Position numbers and translations under genes: made by a program
In this document: piece by piece, positions 1 through 12,387 of the stretch
How positions within the stretch are numbered: position 1 is the first letter of the stretch
Layout of the letters: each line of letters begins with the position of its first letter
The notes under the pieces: generated by a model
Databases searched by the model: none
What the model was told of the DNA's origin: nothing
The model's input: the letters and a program-made list of their open reading frames with translations, nothing else
From: Pomphorhynchus laevis
Lineage: Eukaryota; Acanthocephala; Palaeacanthocephala; Echinorhynchida; Pomphorhynchidae
Direction: 5' to 3'
Assembly (NCBI GenBank): GCA_012934845.2
Contig: WNNJ02000842.1
Span: 61,408 to 125,407, forward strand
DNA length: 64,000 nt

Positions 1-2
1 CA

Positions 3-511
3 CGATCTGTAGAAAGCCATCTACCTCTAAATAGTGAAAATTCCACATTACTCTACAACGACATCTCAACAACTCGTCTTGGAGATTCTGTGTTGCAATT
101 CAATCCTTCTCTTGCTGCTAGCGCTATACAGATTCCAAACTGTGTATTACCATCCTTGTCACCTATTATCACACAAGGGGAGTTTGTTTCACTAGATTTA
201 AAGTGTACCGCGTTGGATTGTCCGATATATTCTTCCGTAAAAGTGCCACGCCAAGTTTTCAGGGAATTTTTCACACGAGATTTTCTGTGTGGGTTATGTT
301 CCGCTAAGTTATTATCCGACTTAAAAGAGTCGGATAATAAGCACTAAAATTAATGAAAGCACTAAAATTACTCAGGAAACAATTACACGAAAGACGTTTG
401 GCGAATCCTTCGCATAAATTTATAATTCGCAATAACCGAGTTATTCGTTTGCAAAAAAATCATTTAATCTCCTCCGAAATTCAAGCAAATATATCACCAC
501 CCTCCATATGA
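3..511 (+). pseudogene. LINE-A ORF1, C-terminal part
   Basis: One frame is open from base 3 to the stop at 345-347, and a second frame is open from an ATG at 353 to about 511. The second piece is basic (LRKQLHERRLANPSHKF), with a run of R/K and NN residues typical of the basic C-terminus of LINE ORF1 proteins. The frames join around a small local duplication of GCACTAAAATTA (near 342-369). The position directly upstream of the endonuclease ORF supports ORF1 identity. I recognise no PHD, RRM or CCHC domain in the visible part. It is incomplete at the window edge. Confidence 0.45.
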
Positions 512-547
512 CATCATGATAAATCGCAAACAACAACGAGGCGAAAA

Positions 548-1546
548 TTGTCTGATTCTCCCTCCTCTTCCTTGGGTTGTTTCGCGCCATTTAACTCAAA
601 ATCATCCTCCCCAAATTCTCCTTCTAAATACTCACTTAACATCAGTCTCATCAACATTCGTTTCTTACTCCATAAACTTGAACTTGCTCTCGAAGTCTTC
701 CAAAATAACTCACTTTCACTTCTCTGCCTAACCGAATCTTGGCATTCCACAAACGACATATCCATTCGAAGACTCGTATCGCTTAACCTGAACGTTGCTG
801 AACGTGCTCGACATGGTGATCCGGGAAGAATCAACCATGATGGTCTACTTTCCTTTTCTTTGCCCGCTATATCGTTACATGTTCTAAACTTTCCAGTTGC
901 CCCTACGTCATTCGAGCTGATGTGCTTTAACGCTATACACTTCAGTAGACGAATTTGTTTCGCCCTTATCTATCGACCAGGCTCATCTGCACCATGTCTT
1001 ACATTCTTTGACGAACTTTTTGATATGCTCTCTAACCTAAGCATTACATCATCTCCCGTCATTATTCTTGGTGACCTCAACATTCGACTTGACAGACCAT
1101 CATGCGCTCACTCGTCACACCTACTCAAGACATTATCAGACTTTGGCTTCAGATATATCCCTACTGAATCCACTCATATCCAAGGTGGCACCATTGATTA
1201 CATCTTTGTTCAATCATCGTCTACTTGCAGCACCGTTTCTGTGAAAGATGTGGGCCTATTCGACTATTACCTTCTCACCATTAACATTAAAACCAATGAT
1301 CCTTCACACCCTACTCATCCCCATATATATCGTCCATGAAAACAACTTGATCTAAATAACTTGCGTATAAACCTTCTCTCGTCCCCACTCCTAATTTTTG
1401 CCGCCTTTACTAACACTTCACTTGACGACTTAACCAACATGTACAGCACTGAACTTATTGGCATACTCGATATGATTTTGCCGTTCAAACAATGTACGCC
1501 TCGCCGTCAGTCAGGAGCGCCCTGGTTCAATAGCGATTGCCGATGA
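548..1546 (+). pseudogene. LINE-A ORF2 endonuclease domain
   Basis: Encodes an AP-endonuclease-like LINE nuclease. Visible motifs in order: INIRFL near the start, LCLTESWH (the E of the catalytic core), LIYRPG, IILGDLNIR (the GDLN motif) and GTIDYIF, matching the standard LINE EN order. The frame runs 548-1339, meets TGA, continues in the same frame to a second TGA at 1544-1546, then continues to about 1951. Its role in the live family would be first-strand nicking of the target. The start is uncertain because the ORF1-ORF2 junction is decayed. Confidence 0.8.
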
Positions 1547-2052
1547 GCCAAGCGCTCCTTACGACACCTTCACCGAATGCACTCAAGATTCCGTCGTCGT
1601 AATATCACCGAGCTATTAAACTCATCTTACTCAGAATACCTCGATTTTCGACGCAAATATTGATATCTTTTGAACTCAAAATGCTCCTCATACTGGCAAA
1701 GCAAAACATCTTTGCGTGACAATCATCAATACCCGTGGAAATCCATTAATAACCTTTTAGGTCGAAACAAATCCGTTACGTCTATCTCTATCTCTTCCAA
1801 CAAATTCGCATCTCATTTGCAACGCAAAATAGCTCGAACTTTGACCTCAATCCACGTACCATTATCTTCTAGTTTCTCCTACCTTGCCCCATATCATACT
1901 GAACTGTTTCACTTTTCACTTTTATCTATAGAAAGCGTAACTGATGCCTAGCACGATGACCCAATTCAACCTCTTCTCTCGATCCTGTTCCAACATACAT
2001 TCTAAAGTTACTAAGTGACACCATCAGCCCTTATCTCACAAGTGTCTTCAAC

Positions 2053-3477
2053 ATGTCTATCCATTTATCACACTACCCTTCGTCGTTCAAACATGCCATA
2101 GTTCGCCCATTATTAAAGAAGCATCATCTTGATCCAAGTTCCGCCTCCTCCTATAGACCAATATCAACCCTTCCGACCATCTCAAAACTTTTCGAGCATC
2201 TTATCCTCAGACAGGTAAGCAACTACATATCATCAAATTCTATGTTTCCACCTTTTCAATCAGCATATCGACCACAACATTCTACTATGACCGCATGCAC
2301 AAAACTCTCCAATGATCTACTTCTTGCTCTTGACAAACATCTAGTAAGCCTTGTAATTTCACTTGATTTATCCTCCGCCTTTGATGTAGTTGATCACACT
2401 ATACTTCTCTTATGTCTCAGACAACGTTACTGCTTCTCCTCTCATGTCATTTCTTGGTTCAAATCCTACCTCTCAAATCGCTCTTATCACGTAGTCTCCA
2501 ACTCCAACTCTTCTGCGCCGGTTCCTCTCAGCTGCGGTGTACCACAAGGATCCGTTCTAGGGCCGCTTCTTTTCACCCTTCTTCTTGGTGATTTATCTTC
2601 CATTGTGGTCCATTTCGGCTTTGAAGTTATTCAGTACGCTGACGATATAATAATCTATGCATCATGCACACTCACATCTGCATCCAACCTCGCTTCCGAT
2701 GCATCGTCTTGCCTCTCTGCTATTCACGCATATCTTTGTTCAATCCGTATGTTTTTAAACAACGAGAAATCTAACATGATGTGGATAACACCGCGCCACT
2801 CTTACACCCTCGATTTTCCAGTATGCATACACAATTTCCGTCTACCAGAAGTGACTATCATGACAATCCTCGGTGTCCCTTTTGACAATAATCTCTCGTT
2901 TCTGCCTTTCATTCGTAGCAAGATCAGTTCATGCTCCCTCATCCTCCGTGACATCCGAAGTGTCCGTAGAAACCTCGACGTCAAATCGACAGCTATTTTA
3001 ATCTCCAGCCTTTTCATGCCTCGTCTAGAATATTGCTTAGGTCTTCTCGTAAACTGTCCAGCATATCGATTTCACTATTTACAAAGGATTCTGTACACGG
3101 CTGCTAGAGTCATCTTCCGTCTTCGCAAGTACGACCACATCTCCAACACCCTCCGCATCCTTAACTGGCTCGACATTCCGAGCCGCATAACCTCTCAAAT
3201 TCTCACACTTGCATGGCAAATCAAATTCCGGCACAACCATCCTTATCTATATCTTCCTGATAGCGCATCCTATACGACGACTGGTCTCTCCCTAAGAAGT
3301 CATCGCTCCTACTCACTTTTCGTCCCCCACCACAACGGTAATCACGGATATCGTGCGTTCACCATCGCTGCACCACGCCTTTGGAACAAACTTCCTCGAG
3401 ACACAAAATCATTGACGTCGCTTAAACACTTCAAAACTTCCTTGATCGCCATACTTCTTGCAAACGAACTAAAATAA
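2053..3477 (+). pseudogene. LINE-A ORF2 reverse transcriptase domain
   Basis: A 474-residue open frame with the complete core of a LINE reverse transcriptase: YRPIST at residues 34-39, LDLSSAFDVVDHT at about 104-116, GVPQGSVLGP at 162-171 and the catalytic YADD at 195-198, then a thumb region and a C-terminal APRLWNKLPRDTKSLT segment typical of the CR1/L2/Rex assemblage. It lies in a different frame from the upstream endonuclease piece, so it is not translated from this copy as one protein. All visible catalytic residues are intact, suggesting moderate age. Confidence 0.88.
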
Positions 3478-3618
3478 CACTTTCAGCCGCAATCAATTCA
3501 ATAACTCTACATACAAGTTCAAACATTAATCGGACGTAAACTTGTCTTTTAATTTTTATGGTGGGCTGTAAATGGTTCTATTTTACCACAAAGGCCACTC
3601 TAAATAAATTCTATTCTA

Positions 3619-3694
3619 TATAAATATCTCTATATTATTTTCACCATATAATTGTTTACATATACTTGTCTCATTACTATTATTTCCATATTCC
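3619..3694. repeat. Satellite, left remnant
   Basis: Degenerate units of the same TCTCCATATTATTG satellite that resumes at 3927, separated from the main array by the RT-tail copy at 3695-3926. It starts directly at the 3' end of LINE-A. Confidence 0.6.
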
Positions 3695-3926
3695 TGATGA
3701 CCTCTAATTCTTATTATGATACAACGTCTATTATTTATTAGTCAATTCATAAAAATGACGTTTATTTTAAATTTCAATTTTTGATTTTAACTTGATTTAA
3801 ATTATAAAAATCTAAAAACAATTATTATTTTATTATTTAATTATTAAATTTTGACTTAGCATTATTATGTTTTGTTTATTTTATAATTATATTAAATACG
3901 TAGACTCAGTTAGCTGATTTGATTGT
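3695..3926 (+). mobile_element. RT-tail family 3' end (copy 1)
   Basis: A 5'-truncated copy of a repeat seen several times in the window. It begins CCTGATGACCTCTAATTC and runs through an A+T-rich 3' UTR to ACGTAGACTCAGTTAGCTGA. The complete form at 27690-28833 shows this to be the 3' UTR of a Penelope-like reverse transcriptase element. It sits inside the satellite. Confidence 0.7.
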
Positions 3927-5190
3927 ATCCATATTATTGTTTCCATATTATTGTATCATTATTATTTCCATATTAATGTCTCGATATTATTGTCTTCATT
4001 TAAGTTTCAATATTATTGTATCTATATAATTGTTTCTATATTATTGTCTCCTTATTATTGTCTCCATATTATCGTCTCCAAATTATTGTCTTTATATTAC
4101 TGTTCCCATATTAGTCTCCACATTATTGTCTCCTTACTATTGTTTCCTTATTATTTTATCCATATTATTGCAACAATATTATGGTTTCCATATAAATTTA
4201 ACTATATCATTTTCTCCTTATTGCGATTTCCACATAATTGTCTCCTTAGTATTATTTCCATATTAATGTCTCCGTATTATCGTCTCCATATTAATGTCTC
4301 CGTATTATTGTTTCCATATTAATGTCTCCGTATTATTGTCTCCATATTAATGTCTCCGTATTATTGTTTCCGTATTATTGTCTACTTATTAGTCTGCATA
4401 TCATTTTCATCATATTATTGTCTTCATTTTGTTGTTTCCATATAAATTCTACAATAGTATTGTCTCTATATTATTGTCTCCGTAGTTTTGTTTCCATATT
4501 ACTGTCTTCATTTTATTGTTTCCATACTTATACTTCCATATTATTGTCTCCATATTATTGTCCCCATATTATCTCCATATTACATTCTCCTTATTATGAT
4601 TTTCATATAATTGTCTCCATATTATCGGCATAATATTATTGCTTAAATATTTTCATATTAATGTCTCCATATTATTGTCTCCGTATTATTGTCTCCATAT
4701 TATTGTCTCCATATTATTGTCTCCATATTATTGTCTCCATATTATTGTCTCCATATTATTGTCTCCATATTATTGTCTCCATATTATTGTCTCCATATTA
4801 TTGTCTCCATATTATTGTTTACATACAAATGTCTTCATATTATCGTCTCCAAATTATTGTCTTCATATTACTGTTTCCAAATTAGTCTCCACATTATTGT
4901 CTATATTTTATTGTCTATATATTATTGCCTCCATATAATTGTCTTCATATTATTGTCTATATATTATAGCCTCCATATTATTGTCTTCATATTATTGTCT
5001 ATATATTATTGTCTCCATATTATTGTCTCCATCTTATTGTCTCCATATTATTGTTTACATACAAATGTCTTCATATTATCGTCTCCAAATTATTGTCTTC
5101 ATATTACTGTTTCCAAATTAGTCTCCACATTATTGTCTATATTTTATTGTCTCCATATTATTGTCTCCATATCTTTTGTCTCAATAACAA
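3927..5190. repeat. 14-bp-period satellite (TCTCCATATTATTG)n
   Basis: A tandem array about 1.26 kb long. Units at about 4692-4818 are almost perfect (about nine in a row) and the flanks are diverged. A block starting GTTTACATACAAATG at 4817 recurs at 5053, a 236-bp higher-order duplication, with a more decayed version near 4060-4130. Because 14 is not a multiple of 3 and the unit has no stop in any forward phase, all three plus frames stay open over long stretches and read as SPYYCLHIIVSILL repeats. These are not genes. Confidence 0.92.
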
Positions 5191-5403
5191 ATTTCTATAT
5201 TGATAACCGACGACACCAATGCCAATATGTCACAGTTGTTGACAGCTCTTTTTATAGTAATCATAAAAAGGGATTCGACAATAGTAAAAGGATTTAGATA
5301 ATATAAATATTTTAGAAAGAAAAATACGAGAAGAATTTCTTACATTAGAACAAAAATACATGGATGATTTTACAACAAAGCTGGCGTTGATTTAATAACA
5401 AGT
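5191..5403. other. Spacer, nothing recognised
   Basis: Short A+T-rich stretch between the satellite and the first LTR-like sequence. No coding or repeat signal seen. Confidence 0.5.
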
Positions 5404-5425
5404 GTCGTGTCTGTCTTGCTAGTAG

Positions 5426-5491
5426 TGATTTAATTATTTGTGACTTATTTATTTTCAGATAGTACAATAAAGCTTCTAAGTTTTATTTCAA
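5426..5491 (+). repeat. Extra LTR-like copy upstream of element 1
   Basis: Resembles the element 1 LTR (TTATTTTCAGATAGT, ACAATAAAGCTTCT, TTTTATTTCAA) but lies just outside the copy at 5542-5636. It could be a solo LTR. The sequence around it also resembles the flank to the right of the 3' LTR. Confidence 0.5.
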
Positions 5492-5541
5492 ACCCTATTT
5501 TAGAAGTTATCGAATTTATCCCTTCGATTCCAAACAGAAGG

Positions 5542-5636
5542 TGATTGTCGTTCCAGTTTTACTCGTTATGATTTATTTATTTGTGATTTCTTTTATTTTC
5601 AGATAGTCCAATAAAACTTCTCAAGCTTTATTTCAA
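5542..5636 (+). repeat. 5' LTR of gypsy element 1
   Basis: Starts TGATTGTCG and ends TTTATTTCAA, about 95 bp with an internal AATAAA. It matches 15877-15964 with moderate divergence, which fits an old insertion. Gag begins about 27 bp downstream. Confidence 0.65.
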
Positions 5637-6360
5637 TTTATTTAAGTAGACTTATTTGTCAAATGGCCGAATCGATTGATATTGCGCGATACTTACAACC
5701 TTCGAAGTTGGTAATACAACATGATGAACGTGGATAAGCTGATATTTAGAAACACTAGCTCTCGACATTTTAAGAATTCTTAAAATACATCAAAGCCCCG
5801 AAAAAGTCAAGCTCATGGTTCTCCGCAATTTCGTGAACACTAGATCTTCAAATCAGTACAAGTTGCTAAAACATGATCAAGCGATTGAAATCATCAAATC
5901 AGTATTCGACAAACATGTCAACGTGGTGTATCCTCGTCACATGTTGTGCGCCCGTCATCAGTTTGAATGCGAGGATATACAACAATATGTGAATGCGTTG
6001 GATCAACTTGTTGTAGAATGTGACTTCTGAAATGTAACCGCTGCAGAACATCAATATCAAGCGATGTTGAACGCTTTCATTATGGGCATATCATCAAGGA
6101 TGAACGAAAGACTACTTGAGAATACCAATTTACAAATGCTTTTGATCAAGCTAAGACGATAGAAATCGCGGAGAAACGCATTGAACAATCATTTTCCCGC
6201 TTAGCGCTCATAGCGAACGACTCTGATAGCAGGCGGATTTGCTCTTAGAATCATGACGCCGATGTAAGCTAGAGTAATATTGTGATATCTACGACAAAAT
6301 CAAAATAGAGATGTTATTTTTGTGGTGGAATTACATAACATCCAAGGTATACAGACCCCG

Positions 6361-6865
6361 CGTAGGGATGTACTTGTAATAGATGTGGAAACGTCGGACA
6401 TTTCGGCCGAGTTTGTCAACCGTCGAAGTTCCAACACACTGTTTCACAAATCGCAGAAGTAATGCAAACTTCCATGAAATCAGGATTATTAATACAATTC
6501 TAATTGATTCTAATTCATTGCCAGTGGCAGCATGAAAAACAGTGATCCGGCTAGCGGATCACACATATGGTAGGTTTCTAATAGATCGTTAGAATACGAT
6601 CTCCTACCAAAAGTAATATACAAAAATGTATATCTACATTACTGGACCAGCTAGCCTAGTGGATGTAACGTCGAGTCGCGATGCAGACGTCCTGATGTAC
6701 AATTGTCCTGCAGAGGAATGTACTTGTAATAGGTGTGGACAAGTCGGACATTTTGGCAGAGTTTGTCAATTGTCGAAGTTCCAACATACTGTTTCACAAA
6801 TCGCAGCGGTAACACATAGTTTCAAGAAAAACAGGGTCATCTATACAATTCTAATTGAGCAACGT
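6361..6865 (+). repeat. Duplicated zinc-knuckle segment within element 1
   Basis: Roughly 150 bp covering a CCHC-type gag knuckle is present at about 6361-6515 and again at about 6715-6865, with clear but imperfect identity. Between them lie two hairpins (6542-6562 and 6569-6608). Confidence 0.65.
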
Positions 6866-8617
6866 AAAGTATAATGTCTCTTCGATACTGAGGACTATGG
6901 TAATTTCATCCGTTTCGATACTGCGAATAGTTTAAATATCCATGTCAAAAGACCAAAAAATGAGTTACAATAATAGCCACTAAAAATTTCAACACGTATA
7001 CTATCGGTCAAATGATTGTGACCTTAACGTATCGCAAACGAGTGTACAAGGATGTCAAATTTGAAATTCTGATTGATTTATGTACTGATGCCATCCTCGG
7101 GATTGAGTTAACGAACCGCCATCAGAACGTGAGAATACACATGGGCGGTCATTAGTCGAATCTAGTCGTGGCCTCTCTCAAGCTGTCGACATCAGTCCGG
7201 TTAGACCTTTTCAACATCTTTCTACATTTATGAGACCAGTCATTATACGTACCCGAAGATTCAATGGAGAAGACCGTGAGTTTATCAGCACCGAAATTCA
7301 AAAAAAAAACTTAAAGACGATATGATCGAGCCTAGTAGTTCTCCGTGGACAGCTCAAGTCCTGATCACTCGCTATGACAAACATCGTCGTAGTTTAGTCA
7401 TCGATTATTCGCAAGTTATCAGAAAATTTCACTACTTGACGATTACTCACTTCTCAATCTTCGATAATTTGTTTCGGAAATAGGTCAATATTAATACTTT
7501 TCGGCAATAGACCTCAAATAAACTTTACACCAAATTTAGCTACATGAGAATGGAAAAATTTTAAGAGATTTCGATGCCTATGGACAACTCTCTTAGTTCA
7601 AAAGGCTACCTTTTGTATAATCAATGCTGTTGCATGCTTCCAACGGACCAAATAATAACTTCGCATAGATTGAAATATCACTTTGCTTATCTCGACAATA
7701 TAATTATTTACGCCCGCTCAAAAAGTGAGCACAACGAAAACCTGTCAAAATATAACGAAATCGCGAGTCTGATAGGATTAATACCGATAAATGCGAATTC
7801 TGTAAAACTGAGATAAAGATTCTCGAATACCTTGTGTCTCAAGGCAAATTACAACCAGATCCCGATCGTCTAAAAACTCTTCGCGACCTGCCGGTTCTAT
7901 CAAATCTACAGGCTCTTAAGCGTGCTTTAAAACTTTTCGCTTATTATTCCACATGGATTCCGAATTTATCTAACAAGATCATTAAACTTAAGAGTTGTGC
8001 AATTTCCGATGCCCGCGGATGTCGTGTTGCAGTTTGAAGGACTGAAACAGGGCATCGCGAAATCCACACTTTATCATATCGATGACTCAGTCTCTTACTG
8101 TAGAAACAGATGCTTCTACCGATTGCATAGCTGCCACTCTAAACGGAGATAGAGACCGATCGCTTTTTTCAAGAACACTATCGAAACATGAACGATCGTA
8201 CTCCTTCCGATCTTTTCATTTTATATTTTGTTGCCGAGTTGTCTGTTTAGCATCAATGACATCTAGCGTTGGTCCGTCACTACTTTAAAAGGCCTTGGAA
8301 TCAAATAGTACCTCTATTTCAGCAAACTTTCGACGATAGCATGCGATTCCATTTCCACAGCAGAGTATTTCTTTTCGGTGTGTTAGAGTGCGCGAAAAAA
8401 GGCTACAGGTAAGTCCTGTTTCTTAAAAGACGCGGCAATCATAGTATGTGAGGCGTCAGTTTCTACAACCAAAGGTTTGCTCTCGTCAATATAGCTTAAA
8501 CACGCGTTCATTATATGCTGCTTCAACCCTTCGAAATCGCAAGCACATTCGTTGTTGATCGGAAAATTTGTCACATTAATGAGTCGTGTGATTTTCTTCA
8601 AAAATTGGGAATCCAGA

Positions 8618-8692
8618 TTGACGTAAACCAAAAGATGGCTTTATTTGACAATCTAGAACAAACAAAACGTTTATAGTTATAATGTCATATCA
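8618..8692 (-). repeat. 3' LTR of gypsy element 2
   Basis: Read on the minus strand it starts TGATATGACATTATAAC and ends TTTACGTCAA, with AATAAA inside. Identical by eye to 12388-12462. Confidence 0.85.
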
Positions 8693-10089
8693 TCTTCATC
8701 CACTATATAATCATTGAAACGGCTTGGCATTTTACGTAAGCGTTGGCTACGCCATACCCGTGGACGTTGTTGATTTCTGACCGGTTCGCTGACCATTGTT
8801 TGTTGATAGTCATCAGAATGTTTTGGTTCACTCACTGTCTTGTCCGCTTCCCCTTTCGTCTGGTTTTGATCAATCTGTGGCTCGCTTTGGGTGTTGTCTC
8901 CTGATACATTGTAATTGGTCGCTTTAGTTGGTTCCGTAGTCCGTGTGTATGTTGTCTCTGAGTTTGACTCGTTAGATATATCTGGAAACGATGTGTAATC
9001 ATCAGCGTAAGGAGTCAGATGCTTCAACGATAAGGTTGTTTCTCGTCCATCGCCGAATCTGATAGAAGCTCTAAATGGATCACATCTCAGAAGTTCCACG
9101 ACCTGTACTTGAGGATCATATTTGCTAGAGCGAACATGCTGTTTTAATAGAACTTTGCCGGGCGTAAGTAACCAAGTTGGTAACGTTTTCCCTGTGTAAG
9201 ATCTGCGCTCAAAACGAAAGAACCTCTCATAAGGAGTACAATTCGTCGAAGTGCAAAGCAATGATCTTACTGAATGTAGTGCAGCTGGTAGAGATGATTC
9301 CCACATCGTGATTGGTCTATTATGAGAGGCTAAATCGAGCTCAATAGCCTTCCAGATTATACAGTTGTACTTTTCGACCTGGCCATTACATGTTGGATTG
9401 TATGGACAGTTTCGACTTGATGATATTCCTAATCGATTCAAATAATTGCTGAACTCTCTCGCAACAAATGCTGGACCACAATCGGAGTGAATCATTGCGG
9501 GCATTCCAAACATGAAGAATAATTTCTCAAGACATGCGATGACTGTTGATGTCGTCATGTTAGAGCATGGAAAGGCGAATGGAAACCTCGAGAACTCGTC
9601 GATTACGACCAAGATATAACGGTTGCGTGTTGATGATGGAATCGGTCCTTTGAAATCTAGTGATAAGCGCTCGAATGGTTGGCATGCTTTTATTAAGGCG
9701 TGATCGTTTGGCTTGAAGAATCTTGGTTTAAGCCGAGAGCAAACGCCACCATTTTTGACGATGTTTTTGATGTCCTCGACAGAACATGCAATATTCCGAC
9801 TACGGAACGAGTGGTACAACCTCGTCACTCCCGGATGGCATAATGATTGATGCAGAAACTTAGTATGGGTCAACACATTGTTGCTGGTCAATCCACAATA
9901 TTGTCGGGACAATGCATCAGCGACTGTATTGTCTTTCCCCGGCCGATAGAAAATTTCATATTGATACGGGGCCAACTCAATGCGCCATCTTACAAGTTTC
10001 TCATTCTTTATAGTGTTTTTGTGTCGGTCGTTGAATATGAACGAAACACTCGCTTGGTCTGTAATCAGTTGAAATTTTCGACCAAGCAA
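8677..10089 (-). pseudogene. Element 2 pol fragment: RNase H end, integrase, C-terminal tail
   Basis: A 470-codon open stretch of a fossil gypsy pol. It begins in the last part of RNase H (ITDQASVSF, RPGKDNTVADALSR), continues through an H/C-type zinc-binding region and the integrase core (LDFKGPIP, VVIDEFSRFPFAF, HSDCGPAF, NGQVEKYN), and ends in a GPF/Y-like tail (WLLTPGKVLLKQHV) followed by a polar region. This block order is typical of gypsy elements with K02A2.6-like pol. No chromodomain is seen. The rest of pol is in other frames, so this copy is not an intact polyprotein gene. Confidence 0.85.
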
Positions 10090-10098
10090 ATAATGTCG

Positions 10099-11345
10099 TC
10101 AATATTTGAGGCATTCAACGATCGCAAGGGCCTCTTTTTCAACTGATGAATATGTCTTGGTAGCCCCCTGTAATGTTTTCGAAAAGAAAGCAAGCGGCTG
10201 CCCATCTTGAGAGAGTACTCCTGCAATGGCATTCTTTGATGCATCCGTCTCGACAATGATCATTTTCGACTCGTCGAATACTTTTAGGACAGCTTCCGCG
10301 ATCTCTTGTTTGATTGAGTTGAATGCATTTGCTGCATTTGTAGCCAGGGGAATTCGTGCACGTCTAGAAGAGGGTGGATCTTCTCTGAAAAGTTTGATAT
10401 CCACATGGAATAATGGGCACACATGCCAAGAATCCTTTTAAGGTCTGTAACATTCCGAGGCTGTTCCATGGTTGTAATAGCTTTTGTTCTATCAGGGTCG
10501 GGTCGTATGTTATTGTGTGTTACCAGGTAGCCGAGCAAACAAATCGACGTAAGACCGTACTTAAATTTACTTTTGTTCAAGGTTAGTCCATACTTAACAG
10601 TAGTATCTTTGAATAGACGTAGGTTCACATCGTGATCGCCTTTATCTGTACCGCATACGACAATATCATCCAAATATGCAAATGTACCCTCCAGCGATTC
10701 GGCTTCTATCATCTTAACTATGATTCTCTGGAAGACGGCCAGGGCATTTGTCAATCCAAATGGAACCCGGTTAAATTCGTAAAGCTTGCCCATTGCTTCG
10801 AAGGCGGTGTAACACTTATCTAACTCTCGCATTGGCACTTAATGATACGCGGACGTCAAATCAATCCGGCTGAAGAACGTATACGTAGCGATACGTTCAA
10901 TAGTACTGTCAATCCTGGGAAGTGGATATGCATCTAGTTCGGTAAACTTATTAATTGTCATCGAATAATCCACAACAAGTCTTTGCTTCCCTGATTGATT
11001 TGAAACTACCACTACTTGCGCTCGCCTGGGTGACTGACTGTGACAAATAATTCCTTCGCGCAATAATCTCTGAACTTCACAATCGATGAAATCGGAATGC
11101 AAGCGGATGTACTTCCTTGATTTGACAGCAATGGGACGACAACCTGGTGAGAGTGTGTTAAATAAACTCGGCTCTTCTATCCTCATTAAATCTAATGCGA
11201 CTAGGGTCAACGTTGGAGTATGAGAACTGAGGGATAGTGTCACGGTTTTGAATCCGGATAGAAAGTAATGTCCCAAAATGACATCACAGCACAAGCATGG
11301 AAGGCATAGAAACCTAACTTCATGATACGTTCGTCCTTGAATCAT
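10099..11345 (-). pseudogene. Element 2 pol fragment: RT and start of RNase H
   Basis: Fossil RT region. Motifs visible across the stretch include RLVVDYS, FFSRIDLTSAYH, VPFGLTNA and AYLDDIVV (the catalytic YLDD), then the connection and the first RNase H segment (IVETDASKNAIAGVL). Several open segments overlap in different frames. Described as parts only. Confidence 0.85.
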
Positions 11346-11360
11346 TGCGTTTGCAAGGCA

Positions 11361-12366
11361 TTATTTCTTAACAGTAGACGATTTGTCTGTGGCGGCCATC
11401 GTTATGATATTGTGACATGAATGTGTAGTCGATCTCAACCTCTTTGCAACTGAAGCATTTATAAAATTCGTCGAACTCCTGGTGTCAATCAACGCTCTCA
11501 TATTATGATCATTTACCTTAATGTTTACGATAGAACGTCTTAGGTCGTTATTTATACTAGCGAGCATGGCGCCAACAACCTCAAACTCCGAATCTTCAGT
11601 CATTGCGTTAACACGAGGACGTTTGGATGACTTACACACATAAGCAAAATAGCCACGTTTGCCACACTGTCGACAATCTGCATTTCTTGCTGGACATTTG
11701 CTGCAATGATGGTACTGCCTGCCACCGAAATAGCACTGTTTGGACATACTGACATCCATTATCTTGTTATCAACAGCACTGCATGTTGCGTCCACTTGAG
11801 CTTGAATTGACGCTACGGACATATCAGGTGGACGGTTGTACGCGGATGCTTGCAATTGTGCACTTTCAAGTGTGTGTGCTCGATCAAACGCTTCGATAGC
11901 ACTAAGATCCTTGCTTTCCAATAGGCGTTGCCGTATATGCGTTGAGCGCAACCCACTAACAAATGCGTCGCGAATCACTAAGTCACGATGCTCGATCGAA
12001 GTAACTGCTTGAAATTCACAATCTCGATTGAGCGTTTGTAAGTTGAGGATGAATTGATCGATCGATTGCTCGTCGGTTTGTCGATGTGTGAGCAGCTTGT
12101 ATCGTGTGAATATTTGACTTTTATTCTTAATAAACAAAGCCTCCAACATTGAGATGGCATCATCGTAAGTTGTTGCAGATTCTATATGCCGATAGACCGT
12201 AGTTGACACGTGATTGACAAGGATGTCCAAACGTGAATGAGCAAGTAAGTCTACGATGCTGTCCAGGAACTTTGTAAATCGTCTTTTCTAATGGGCCCAT
12301 AGAGTGGCTGCGTCAAGAGTATTTGGTTCGAGAGCTAACTGTTCTGGTTTGAGGAACTTCTCCATA
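11361..12366 (-). pseudogene. Element 2 gag and protease region
   Basis: Fossil gag. The first open codons after the 5' LTR begin at about 12366 (MEKFLKPEQL), and the main open part (12230-11361) has the retrotransposon-gag style of helical capsid-like sequence, a Cys/His knuckle cluster near 11740-11630 and a protease-like ALIDTRSS segment near 11490. The order gag-knuckle-protease-RT is as expected for gypsy. Confidence 0.75.
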
Positions 12367-12387
12367 GTCACCAATTGTCAAATAAAT

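Larger units (their letters stand above)
1..3618 (+). mobile_element. LINE-A: CR1/L2-type non-LTR retrotransposon, cut by window edge
   Basis: A plus-strand LINE: end of an ORF1 (3-511), an apurinic-type endonuclease region (about 600-1290), a reverse transcriptase region (2053-3477) and a short 3' UTR ending near 3600 in AAATAAATTCTATTCTAT, a simple-repeat tail of the CR1/L2 kind. The 5' end lies outside the window. The ORF2 frame is interrupted by in-frame stops at about 1337-1339, 1544-1546 and 1660-1662 and changes frame between 1951 and 2053, so the copy is inactive. A much more decayed relative lies at 56870-59460. The clade call rests on the motif style (FDVVDH, GVPQGSVLGP, YADD, LWNKLP near the C-terminus) and is an inference. 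Confidence 0.85.

Noticed and set aside
3951-5297. Several long plus-strand open frames rich in Tyr, Cys, Ile and Ser
   Set aside because: They are the three phases of a 14-bp satellite with no stop codon in the unit. No start context, domain or splice signal supports a gene.
6374-6400. Host zinc-knuckle gene
   Set aside because: The Cys/His knuckle lies inside gypsy element 1 gag and is duplicated within the element.
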